Source: Anaerolentibacter hominis
Lineage (GTDB): Bacteria; Bacillota; Clostridia; Lachnospirales; Lachnospiraceae
DNA: 64,000 bases
Direction: 5' to 3'
NCBI RefSeq assembly: GCF_032380675.1
Contig: NZ_JAWDIX010000001.1
Span: forward strand, 124,001-188,000
Both the position numbers and the translations under genes were made by a program. Positions 49,785 through 57,692 of this stretch are shown one piece after another; within the stretch, counting starts at the first letter, position 1; each line of letters begins with the position of its first letter. Under the pieces are notes generated by a model. That model was not told where the DNA came from, searched no databases, and saw only the letters and a program-made list of their open reading frames with translations.

Positions 49785-52700
49785 ATGAAGGGAATGCTTT
49801 GGAAAGATTTTAAGATGGAGATCAGAAAGAGCCTGAACCGGTTCTTTTCGATTTTTCTGATTGTGGCTTTGGGCGTCGCCTTTTTTGCGGGAGTGCGCGT
49901 GTCGGAACCTGACATGACGATTTCCGCAGACACCTATTTTGACAGTGAGAACATGATGGATATCCGGGTTTTAAGCACGATGGGGCTGACCGAAGGCGAC
50001 CTGGAGGCAATACGGGATATCGAGGGGATCAAAGAGGTACAGGGAACCTATACGCAGGATGTTGTGGCTTCCTCTGGTGATAACCTGTTTAATGTGAAGG
50101 TTATGGCTGAGAGCAGCGGAATTAACCAGATGGAACTGGTTGACGGCAGACTTCCTGAAAAGACAGGGGAATGTCTTCTGGATAACCATATGATAGAGAA
50201 TTACGGGCTTCAGATTGGGGATAAATTGAAGCTTTCTTCCGGAACGGACACAGAACTTGACGAAGTGCTGGGGCAGGAGGAATATACAATCGTAGGAACG
50301 GTAAACCATCCCTATTATCTGTCTCTGGACCGGGGTACCACCAATATCGGAGACGGCAAGCTGAATGGTTTTCTCGTGGTGCCTGCCGGTGACTTTACAC
50401 TGGATGTCTTTACAGAGATTCTGGCTACGGTGGAGGATGCGGCTTTATTAAACTGCTATGAAGATGAGTATGAAGACCGGGTTGAAGAAGTAAGGACCGG
50501 AGTAGAGGAGATTGCAGACAGCCGGTGTAAACTGCGGTTCGACGATGTGAAATCAGAGGCGGAGGAAACCCTTGCGGATGCTAAGAATAAGCTGGCGGAC
50601 GCGAAGGCAGAGGCGCAGGAGAAGCTTTCCGATGCAGATAAAAAAATTCAGGATGCTCAGAAGAAAATTGATGATGGCTGGGAAGAGGTTGATAAGCAGG
50701 AAAAGAAATTAGATGACGGTAAAAGGGAGCTCGCTGCTAATGAAAAGAAGTTAAGCGATGCCAAGAGAGAGCTGGAAACGGGTCAGAAAGAATATGAGGA
50801 TGGCCGGAAGGAAATAGAAGAAAACGATAAAAAGCTGGCAGAGACTGCCGGGCTGCTGGCTGAGAAAGAAAAAGAGCTTATAGCTGGGGAAGAACAGGTT
50901 AGCGCAGGAGAGAAGGAGCTGGAGCTGGCTCAGGCTGAGCTGACCTCTCAGAAGATGATACTGGAAGATGCCAAAGAAAAACTGGCTATGCTGGAAGCAC
51001 AGATTGCCCAGGGAGTTCCGGGGCTGGAGGAAACCTATGGCGCGCTGAAACAGGAAATTGAGACGGGAGAGACGCAGATCTCGGAGGCGGAACAGACGCT
51101 TGCCATAAAAGAGGGCGAACTGGCCCAGACGAAATATGCGCTGGGTGTTGCGCGTGAACAGCTGGATACAGCGAAAGAACAGCTTTCTCAGGGACAGAAG
51201 GAACTAAATAAGGCGAAAAAAGAACTGAAAAAGGCCGGCAAAACGCTGGAAGATGGGAGAAAAGAAGTTGCCTCCGGTGAAAAACAGATCAGGGAGGCAA
51301 AGCAAAAGATCACAGATGGGGAACGACAGCTTAAGGACGCGAAACAGGAGCTGACGGACGGTCAGAGTGAACTGGAAGATGCGAAACAGGAATATGAGGA
51401 TAAGAAAAAGGAAGCTGACGAAAAGATAGCAGATGCAGAAGATGAGATACTGGACGGAGAAGAGGAGCTAAATGATCTGAAGGCGCCGGAATGGTATGTT
51501 CTGGACCGGAATTCCGTACAGACTTATGTGGAATACGGTCAGGATTCAGAGCGGATCGGCGCAATCGGAAAAGTATTCCCCGCCATTTTCTTTCTGGTTG
51601 CGGCACTGGTCAGCCTCACTACCATGACCCGTATGGTGGAGGAAGAGAGGATTCAGATCGGGACGCTGAAAGCGCTGGGTTACGGAAAAGGGTCCATTGC
51701 CTCCAAGTTTATATTCTATGCTTTGTTTGCCAGTGTGGGAGGCAGTATATTCGGTGTTCTGATCGGTGAGACGGTGCTGCCTAAAATTATCGTCAGTACC
51801 TATGCAATTCTTTACAATGGACTGCCCAAAGTGCTGACCCCGCTCCATGCGGGGTACGGGATCAGCGCAACCTTATTGGCCGTGGGCTGTACCACTTTGG
51901 CAACGGTATTTGCCTGCTACCGGGAGCTTGCAGAGCGTCCGGCAGAGCTTATGAGGCCGGAGCCGCCGAAGGAGGGGAAACGGATCTTTCTGGAACGGGT
52001 TACCTTCCTCTGGAAGAGGCTGAACTTTACCAAGAAGGCTGCAGTCAGAAACCTGTTCCGGTATAAGAAAAGATTCTTTATGACGATCTTTGGAATCGGC
52101 GGATGCATGGCTCTTTTGATGGTTGGATTTGGCATCAGGGACTCTATTTATGTGGTTTCTTCGGAACAATATACGAATATTCATCTTCACGACGGTTCGA
52201 TTCAGCTGGATACCGATGCCGGACAGCGAAAACGGGATGCACTGGATGAATTAGTAGCGGAGAGGGAAGAAATCGAAGATTCCATGAAGATACGGGATGT
52301 ATCTGTGGATGTGGGCAGCGGACAGACGGAGAAGAGCGCGTATATCTATGTGCCGGAGGACCCGGAACGGATGAAGGACTTTGTTTCAATCCATAACCGG
52401 CTCTCGGGAGAGGAATACACCTTGACGGACCAGGGAGTGATCATTACTGAAAAGCTGGCAAAGGTGCTGGATGTAAAAGAGGGCGGTACGATCTACATAA
52501 AGACGGATGAGACGCATAAAAAAGAAGTCAGGGTGGATCATATCGCGGAAAATTATCTGTACCACTATGTATACCTGACACCCAAGCTGTATCGGGACAT
52601 ATTTGACGAAGAGCCGGAGTACAATGAGATTCTTATCAATAATGTAAACCGGGATGAGGATATGGAAGCGGAGCTGGCAAAGGTGCTTCTGGAAAATAAA

Positions 52701-53165
52701 GCAGTTAAGGCGGTTACCATGACCAACTTTTTCCAGGATAAGGTGAATGATATGCTCCACAATCTGAATGTGATTGTATGGGTATTAATCATTTCAGCAG
52801 GCCTGTTAGCATTCGTAGTACTCTATAATCTGAATAATATTAACATTAATGAGCGGAAACGGGAGCTGGCGACACTGAAAGTGCTGGGATTTTATGATAC
52901 AGAGGTTGCAAGCTATGTGTATCGGGAAAATGTGCTGTTAACCACAATCGGCGTGGCTGTTGGTCTGATACTGGGATTTTTCCTTCACAAATATGTTATT
53001 ATCACCGTAGAAATCGATTTGCTTATGTTCGGGAGAAATATATCTGCTGCGAGCTGTTTCTACAGTGCGGTGCTGACTTTTGTATTCTCTGTATTTGTCA
53101 ATTTCGTCATGTATTATAAATTGAAGAAGATTGATATGGTAGAATCCATGAAGAGTGTGGAGTAA
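49785..53165 (+). CDS. FtsX-like ABC permease with very long coiled coil
   Basis: 1126 residues from ATG 49785. One membrane segment at about 20-40; a MacB-like extracytoplasmic domain (about 45-250); a helical coiled coil (about 260-570) made of repeated DAK/DGx/EL heptads (KLADAKAEAQEKLSDADKK); three FtsX membrane segments (about 595-720); a second extracytoplasmic region (about 790-1000); and three or more final segments (ending NFVMYYKLKKIDMVESMKSVE). It belongs to the large clostridial FtsX family in which coiled coils extend outside the membrane. Substrate unknown. Works with the ATPase at 49055-49759. Confidence 0.85.
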   Translation: MKGMLWKDFKMEIRKSLNRFFSIFLIVALGVAFFAGVRVSEPDMTISADTYFDSENMMDIRVLSTMGLTEGDLEAIRDIEGIKEVQGTYTQDVVASSGDNLFNVKVMAESSGINQMELVDGRLPEKTGECLLDNHMIENYGLQIGDKLKLSSGTDTELDEVLGQEEYTIVGTVNHPYYLSLDRGTTNIGDGKLNGFLVVPAGDFTLDVFTEILATVEDAALLNCYEDEYEDRVEEVRTGVEEIADSRCKLRFDDVKSEAEETLADAKNKLADAKAEAQEKLSDADKKIQDAQKKIDDGWEEVDKQEKKLDDGKRELAANEKKLSDAKRELETGQKEYEDGRKEIEENDKKLAETAGLLAEKEKELIAGEEQVSAGEKELELAQAELTSQKMILEDAKEKLAMLEAQIAQGVPGLEETYGALKQEIETGETQISEAEQTLAIKEGELAQTKYALGVAREQLDTAKEQLSQGQKELNKAKKELKKAGKTLEDGRKEVASGEKQIREAKQKITDGERQLKDAKQELTDGQSELEDAKQEYEDKKKEADEKIADAEDEILDGEEELNDLKAPEWYVLDRNSVQTYVEYGQDSERIGAIGKVFPAIFFLVAALVSLTTMTRMVEEERIQIGTLKALGYGKGSIASKFIFYALFASVGGSIFGVLIGETVLPKIIVSTYAILYNGLPKVLTPLHAGYGISATLLAVGCTTLATVFACYRELAERPAELMRPEPPKEGKRIFLERVTFLWKRLNFTKKAAVRNLFRYKKRFFMTIFGIGGCMALLMVGFGIRDSIYVVSSEQYTNIHLHDGSIQLDTDAGQRKRDALDELVAEREEIEDSMKIRDVSVDVGSGQTEKSAYIYVPEDPERMKDFVSIHNRLSGEEYTLTDQGVIITEKLAKVLDVKEGGTIYIKTDETHKKEVRVDHIAENYLYHYVYLTPKLYRDIFDEEPEYNEILINNVNRDEDMEAELAKVLLENKAVKAVTMTNFFQDKVNDMLHNLNVIVWVLIISAGLLAFVVLYNLNNININERKRELATLKVLGFYDTEVASYVYRENVLLTTIGVAVGLILGFFLHKYVIITVEIDLLMFGRNISAASCFYSAVLTFVFSVFVNFVMYYKLKKIDMVESMKSVE

Positions 53166-53180
53166 GGGTGTATAAAACTA

Positions 53181-53233
53181 AAATTTCCGGGAGGCAGGGA
53201 TGCAGGCATCCAATGCTCCCGGAAATTTTGTTT
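53181..53233 (+). terminator. Terminator after the FtsX-like permease gene
   Basis: Outer stem AAATTTCCGGGAG / CTCCCGGAAATTT (53181-53193, 53216-53228) with inner GGATGC / GCATCC hairpin, followed by TGTTTTG. Confidence 0.7.
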
Positions 53234-53242
53234 TGTACGTTC

Positions 53243-53292
53243 GGATTGACAAAAACAGAGACAGTCGTTGACGCCCCTGTTTTTGTCAATCC
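53243..53292 (-). terminator. Hairpin terminating the LarA-family operon
   Basis: Perfect 16-bp inverted repeat GGATTGACAAAAACAG (53243-53258) with its complement at 53277-53292. It lies 8 bp beyond the stop at 53300; no strong U tract. Confidence 0.6.
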
Positions 53293-53299
53293 TTATGTA

Positions 53300-54520
53300 T
53301 TAGATTGTGAGTCTGCCGTTTTCAAAGCACAGGCTTCCTTCTTGTAACAGATCATAGCTGTTCGGCTCCAGGTGCTTTAGAATTTCCTCTGACACCCAGA
53401 GGGTATCAATGTGAAGAGTATTCTCGATTACCATGACTTTGGCCTTCTCCGGAGTTACAGCGCCTATGGTGCTGAAGGCCATTTTGACGGCATCCTCCTC
53501 AGTTGGGGCATAGACCGGGATTTTGCCCCGTTCCAGGAACGTGGTGTGGATCAGATTGGTGTAGGTGATATCCTGTTCTATACTGTCTGCAAGCTCCTTT
53601 GTGGTGATATCTGCCAGACCCACTCCCAGGCCATTGCCGTCGGAGGATTTGGAGAGGCGCAGGACGACCAGTTTGTTCACATCCGGGTAATCTGGTTCCG
53701 GTATGCCGTGGATACGGATGCGCCCTATGGTTTTTGTATCCATTCCGGTACCGCTGTAGGACTTTCCCATTTCTTTGACCACCAGAACATCAATCTGGCC
53801 GAAGGGGAGCTTTGGCACCAGTGTATGAGCGGTTTTGAGAAGAGCGGCATCTTCCTCCAGCAGATTTTCCGGTTTGACCGCCTTTAATATGCTTGTTTCT
53901 TCTTTTGAATTTTCCAGAATGGCCAGGCCGCCGATGAAAGGCATCTGTTTTGCCGCCTCTTTAAATACGAGAGGGATGGACTGTGCCAGTCCATATTTAT
54001 GTACTTCTGTGGCGCCGGTTTTATTTCCCAGACCGATAGAAACCATTTTCACCAGGCCGCTTTCATTTTCCGCAATGAAATCGGTGTGGGGTTTTACCCG
54101 GTTCACCAGTAAAACGCCATCTGCTTCATACGCAACCTTATCCATATAGACCGGACAGCCATTGGAAGCTGTCCCAAGGAGTACGGTCTCCATAGAAGAG
54201 CGTATTTCACAGTCCATAGACTCTTCTGTAATCCCATAGTGGGAGAGTACCCGGATCTGGCCCTCAGGCGTGGCGCCGCCGTGACTTCCCATGCAGGGGA
54301 TGATAAATGGAGTCCCGCTGTGTTCTCTGATATAATCGCAGATGTGAAGGGTGATATCCGCAATATGGCTGATTCCGCGGCTTCCGACCGTGACACCGAT
54401 TTCTTTCCCCGCAACATCCAGAGAAAGGGTATCCAGCTGGGTATTAATTTCCTTCTTTAAATCCTGGATGGAGGGGTGGTTGTAGTGCTGTCTGATCTGA
54501 TATAATCTGGGCTGATTCAT
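53300..54520 (-). CDS. LarA-family (DUF2088, nickel-pincer) racemase/epimerase-like enzyme
   Basis: 406 residues. By-eye alignment with Lactobacillus LarA places its key groups: H80 in CMGSHGGAT (LarA H108), H145 and K158 in RVKPHTDF and SGLVKM (LarA H174, K184) and H174 in ATEVHKYG (LarA H200). The N-terminal half is the DUF2088 domain and the C-terminus ends after ENGRL. LarA enzymes use nickel pyridinium pincer nucleotide to racemise or epimerise 2-hydroxyacids. The larBCE cofactor genes are not in the window. Last gene of a six-gene operon; product and substrate unknown. Confidence 0.8.
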   Translation of the reverse strand: MNQPRLYQIRQHYNHPSIQDLKKEINTQLDTLSLDVAGKEIGVTVGSRGISHIADITLHICDYIREHSGTPFIIPCMGSHGGATPEGQIRVLSHYGITEESMDCEIRSSMETVLLGTASNGCPVYMDKVAYEADGVLLVNRVKPHTDFIAENESGLVKMVSIGLGNKTGATEVHKYGLAQSIPLVFKEAAKQMPFIGGLAILENSKEETSILKAVKPENLLEEDAALLKTAHTLVPKLPFGQIDVLVVKEMGKSYSGTGMDTKTIGRIRIHGIPEPDYPDVNKLVVLRLSKSSDGNGLGVGLADITTKELADSIEQDITYTNLIHTTFLERGKIPVYAPTEEDAVKMAFSTIGAVTPEKAKVMVIENTLHIDTLWVSEEILKHLEPNSYDLLQEGSLCFENGRLTI

Positions 54521-54549
54521 CGTTGAAATGCTTCCTTTCTAATCTTATA

Positions 54550-55110
54550 TTATGAAACAGGGGAATAAGTACTGAGGGTATCCTCGTCCTTTAACTGGAG
54601 AAATCCAGTAGCTCCGGGGCCGCTGCCGTCATCTGCGATCAGATAACGGGGGGCCTCCGACAGGGCGGCAGCCAGATACCGGATTTTTTCCTTTTTTGTA
54701 ATCAGGTTTCGCATATGAATATAGATTTCATTCATACGGACAGCCGGAAGCTGGGCAATGCAGCCAGGGCCTCCCGGGGCGGACAGCAGGGTAAATCCCT
54801 CACGCAGTTCGTCCACAGGACCTCCGGCAGCGACCGGGGAGATATGAGGATCTCCTATGATACCTCCGCAGGAACAAGCGATATCCCGCATACGTAACAC
54901 GGCCGCTGCACCGATCACATCTTCCGGCAAAGCAAGTTCCAAAAACCGGGCAAGGTTCAGATCGATCTTAACCGGATCTTTCTCCGGAGGAAAATATGGA
55001 TTCGGCGGCAGTTCTAAATTATCCTTACGTTCACCGACGGCTCTGAAACCCGCAATCAAGAGGGTATCTCCGGCGGCCGTCCTCAACGGTTCATAAAAAC
55101 TGATTAGCAT
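54550..55110 (-). CDS. Unrecognised cytoplasmic protein, LarA operon
   Basis: 186 residues if ATG 55110 is used (AAAGG 10 bp upstream); ATG 55128 would give 192. No signal peptide or membrane segment. Features: a Pro-rich FPPEKDPVKID loop, CSCGG and GGPGC-like glycine/cysteine segments (IACSCGGIIG, SAPGGPGCIAQL) and a C-terminal ending GSGPGATGFLQLKDED. The two cysteine/glycine segments are suggestive of ligand or metal binding but no known motif matches. Lies 29 bp before the LarA-family gene, so co-expressed. Confidence 0.5.
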   Translation of the reverse strand: MLISFYEPLRTAAGDTLLIAGFRAVGERKDNLELPPNPYFPPEKDPVKIDLNLARFLELALPEDVIGAAAVLRMRDIACSCGGIIGDPHISPVAAGGPVDELREGFTLLSAPGGPGCIAQLPAVRMNEIYIHMRNLITKKEKIRYLAAALSEAPRYLIADDGSGPGATGFLQLKDEDTLSTYSPVS

Positions 55111-55158
55111 ACCTGCGCGGCCTTTCATTTATTTAAATATGGCGATGTCCTTAACATT

Positions 55159-55689
55159 TCATGAAAGCGGCTTAACCTGGTTGTCATAGAGAGCAATCAC
55201 CGCATCGGCCATAGCCAGGTTAATCTCAGATAAAGGACAGCCTTCTTCATAAGAATGACAGAAAGCTCCAATTGCAGCCATAGCTTCTTCATATGGTCCG
55301 GGGACATTAATAAGAAGCGAGTGACGGGTTGTCCCAATAATAAGCTTGCTCCAAAGATGACCGTTTTTCCCATAGATCTCGCGGCAGTATTTATCCTCCA
55401 GCAAGTCTGCCATAACTGTGTGGGTGAAGTCCTTGCCGAGCGTGTCGCTGAAACGGTGACCGCCGCCGGACCCGCCGATCAGGACGATCAGATGAACTTC
55501 CTTTTTAACCCAGGAATCAATTGCTTCCCATATTCTGTCCTCGCTGTCCAGAACCGGAGGAATACGGCGGATATCCATACATGGATTCAGAGCCAACAGC
55601 CGGGCCATGATACCCGGACTGTCCGTATCCAGCACAATGCCTTCTTTTATTTCATTTCCGGTTGGTATAATTACCGCGCTGCCTATCAT
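55159..55689 (-). CDS. MoaB/Mog-like-fold protein, LarA operon
   Basis: 176 residues from ATG 55689 (GGAGGAAATT upstream). Pattern IIPTGNEIKEGIVLDTDSPG near the start and LIVLIGGSGGGHRFSDT (about 79-95) are what is expected in the molybdopterin-binding (MoaB/MogA/CinA N-terminal) fold, where TGDE and GGTGxGxxD motifs bind nucleotide-like cofactor. NVPGPYEEAM also occurs. Here the canonical Asp/Thr positions differ, so cofactor binding is not certain. Its presence beside a LarA-family enzyme hints at handling of a nucleotide-type cofactor. Confidence 0.6.
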   Translation of the reverse strand: MIGSAVIIPTGNEIKEGIVLDTDSPGIMARLLALNPCMDIRRIPPVLDSEDRIWEAIDSWVKKEVHLIVLIGGSGGGHRFSDTLGKDFTHTVMADLLEDKYCREIYGKNGHLWSKLIIGTTRHSLLINVPGPYEEAMAAIGAFCHSYEEGCPLSEINLAMADAVIALYDNQVKPLS

Positions 55690-55712
55690 AATTTCCTCCA
55701 TTCTGCTCCCGG

Positions 55713-56078
55713 TTATCTTCCGGTGATCCACCTTTCCTTTGCGCAGGCGGAGACCGGCTTATCCGGAATCTGATCAAAGTCCACCGGCACAATCCGTTCA
55801 GCCTGAGATAGTCTTGTCACTTCACCGGCGGTGATGCCATCACACAGAGCGACCGCCTGTATCAGGCCGGAAGGATCTTTTAAGACTGCTTCCGGGTCCA
55901 GACCGTAGACATCCATATCGATAGAAGTACCGGTCACCCCGATGACACGTACGGTGCTTTTCAGCTTTTCGGAAAGAAGGGCTTCCAGGCTGCGGGTATC
56001 AAGACCCTTAACGGTTAATCCTGCTATTTTTAGTACGGTTTTGTCCGCATGTACAATCACATAAGAATTCTGGTCCAT
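55713..56078 (-). CDS. Unrecognised small protein, LarA operon
   Basis: 121 residues. Compact alpha/beta look: YVIVHADKTVLKIAGLTVKG, then KSTVRVIGVTGTSIDMDVYG and ALCDGITAGEVTRLSQAERIVPVDFD. No cysteines except C79-like position in VALCDG. Overlaps nothing; 23 bp to the MoaB-like gene and 4 bp from the larger upstream gene, so an operon partner. No family recognised. Confidence 0.5.
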   Translation of the reverse strand: MDQNSYVIVHADKTVLKIAGLTVKGLDTRSLEALLSEKLKSTVRVIGVTGTSIDMDVYGLDPEAVLKDPSGLIQAVALCDGITAGEVTRLSQAERIVPVDFDQIPDKPVSACAKERWITGR

Positions 56079-56082
56079 ACTG

Positions 56083-57111
56083 CTATATCCTTACTGTCAG
56101 GCTTCGTGTTTCGCAGAAATCCGAAACAGCATACTCGCGGCCTTCGCTGACGCCAGGGATCAAATCCGGTGCGTGTTCAATAATTTCTTCCGGCGTCATG
56201 GCAGGATGTGGCTCTAAAAGCCAGTCCTTTGTGATCCCCACACTTGCCAGCTCTTCCCATGCGGCCGGTGTGATATTGTCATATGCAATCTCGCTTCCAA
56301 GCGCTCTGGCCACAGAGAGAACGGCGGGCGAGCAGCCGATGTCTTTTCCGGGCACCAGACCAAGAGTAAGAGCTCTTAGCGTATAGCGTGCCAGAACCGG
56401 CTTCTCCGCCACAATACAGGGAATGTCACGCTTTAGGGTCTTTGCATATTCTCCTGAATTGTGCGCGGTATCCCCTGCTCCAAACTGACGGTGCGGGAAA
56501 ACCCTTCCATATTTTTCTTTTACTGTCATGCCGATGCCAACAGAGATCACTTCGCCGGTATATCCGAACAAGATCCGTCCATTCGTCATGATTTCACGCT
56601 GGCCCAGATAGGGCAGCAGTATTTCTTCCATTGTTACAATATTCATCATCTCGGTTGCCGAGTTATTGTTGGAGGCACGGCCTGTTATGACAACATTGTG
56701 TACGGGAATCCGCTTGTTGGCCGGATTCGGCCCCCGGTATAATTTCCTGCCGGGATACAATGCCTGCCACTGTTTTAAGTGGGGCTCCTCCAGAACCAGC
56801 TCCGGTGAATAAGGCATCTCTTCCATAGATAAAATTCCAAAGTCCGGATTCACCCGGCCCCTGTCTCCTGCGCCCATACGAATGATGGCGCTGTCTACCA
56901 TAATACCGTCGCTGGTGGTAGTGACCGCATTCATATCGAAAATATTGATTCCCACCGGTCCGTCAAACTCTGCGGCGATCATCCGTATGGCGTCTTCCGG
57001 GGTAAGACCGCAGGATACCACGTCCTGATTGTCCACAAATACAATAGTAAGCGGAATAATTTTATTTTCTCTGATCCCTTCCGGAATCAGTTTATAGGTT
57101 AATGTCTTCAT
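56083..57111 (-). CDS. Unrecognised protein, LarA operon (342 residues)
   Basis: Start at ATG 57111 chosen (AAGAAGGAAAT immediately upstream); GTG 57132 is possible. No membrane segment. Notable segments: FDGPVGINIFDMNAVTTTSDGI, IRMGAGDRGRVNPDFGIL, RGPNPANKRIPVHNVVITGRASNNNS, GYTGEVISVGIGMTVKEKYG and PHRQFGAGDTAHNSGEYA. The many conserved-looking Gly/Asn/Asp loops suggest an enzyme with a nucleotide or metal ligand, but I could not assign a fold. Largest unknown of the operon, so a good target for structure prediction. Confidence 0.5.
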   Translation of the reverse strand: MKTLTYKLIPEGIRENKIIPLTIVFVDNQDVVSCGLTPEDAIRMIAAEFDGPVGINIFDMNAVTTTSDGIMVDSAIIRMGAGDRGRVNPDFGILSMEEMPYSPELVLEEPHLKQWQALYPGRKLYRGPNPANKRIPVHNVVITGRASNNNSATEMMNIVTMEEILLPYLGQREIMTNGRILFGYTGEVISVGIGMTVKEKYGRVFPHRQFGAGDTAHNSGEYAKTLKRDIPCIVAEKPVLARYTLRALTLGLVPGKDIGCSPAVLSVARALGSEIAYDNITPAAWEELASVGITKDWLLEPHPAMTPEEIIEHAPDLIPGVSEGREYAVSDFCETRSLTVRI

Positions 57112-57163
57112 ATTTCCTTCTTTCGTCTCCACTCTTCCTCTGTCCTTTTTCTGGTTTCACTTC

Positions 57164-57544
57164 TCAGTGCTGTCCGATCTTCGGCCTGCGGTCATCAATA
57201 TTTTTACAATCGCCCAGTTCATATTCCTCAGTGGGATGGAGAATATTAATTACTTCCAAAATGGCCTTTTCCACATGGCCGTCTTTATCCATGCCCTTAA
57301 TAATCACAGTGTGCATTGTCTCAGGGACACGGGGCATAACGACCAGTTCAACATGATCCACATTTCCGTCGCCGGCGATTTCCTCCACACCCGATTCGAT
57401 CCGTCCGGTTCGCAATGACTGCATCTTTGCGCTGGTGAGATTTTCCAGGCCTCTGATGGTAATATTTTTATCTGGGGTATTCTTCTTAACCGCCCGTTTC
57501 ATCTTTTCAATAAATTCCGGCAGTTTCGTATGCATTAATTTCAT
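57164..57544 (-). CDS. Unrecognised small protein, first gene of LarA operon
   Basis: 126 residues from ATG 57544 (AGAGGAAGCGG upstream). Basic N-terminus (MKLMHTKLPEFIEKMKRAVKK) followed by an alpha/beta core with VELVVMPRVPETMHTVIIKG and ends GDCKNIDDRRPKIGQH. One cysteine near the end. No family recognised. It is first in the operon and sits directly behind a perfect 17-bp palindrome that looks like an operator. Confidence 0.5.
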   Translation of the reverse strand: MKLMHTKLPEFIEKMKRAVKKNTPDKNITIRGLENLTSAKMQSLRTGRIESGVEEIAGDGNVDHVELVVMPRVPETMHTVIIKGMDKDGHVEKAILEVINILHPTEEYELGDCKNIDDRRPKIGQH

Positions 57545-57558
57545 ATGCCGCTTCCTCT

Positions 57559-57583
57559 CTGATTGAATTTCAATCATTATTTT
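57559..57583 (-). promoter_or_regulatory. Palindromic operator and -10 candidate of the LarA-family operon
   Basis: TGATTGAATTTCAATCA (57559-57575) is a perfect 8+1+8 palindrome. Directly upstream on the minus strand is TAAAAT (57578-57583) as -10, with only a weak -35. The palindrome would cover the transcription start. Confidence 0.5.
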
Positions 57584-57623
57584 AGCACAAGCCGGTGAAA
57601 TAAAAAACAAGATGTACAGAAAA

Positions 57624-57660
57624 AAGGCCGTTTCGAAGGAATTTCCTCTGAAACAGCCTT
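57624..57660 (-). terminator. Terminator of the Cache-GGDEF-EAL gene
   Basis: Stem AAGGCcGTTTC / GAAACaGCCTT (57624-57634, 57650-57660) followed on the minus strand by a T6 run, 33 bp beyond the stop. Confidence 0.8.
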
Positions 57661-57692
57661 GCCAACTATGTAAATAAAATTCTGCCCGGACA

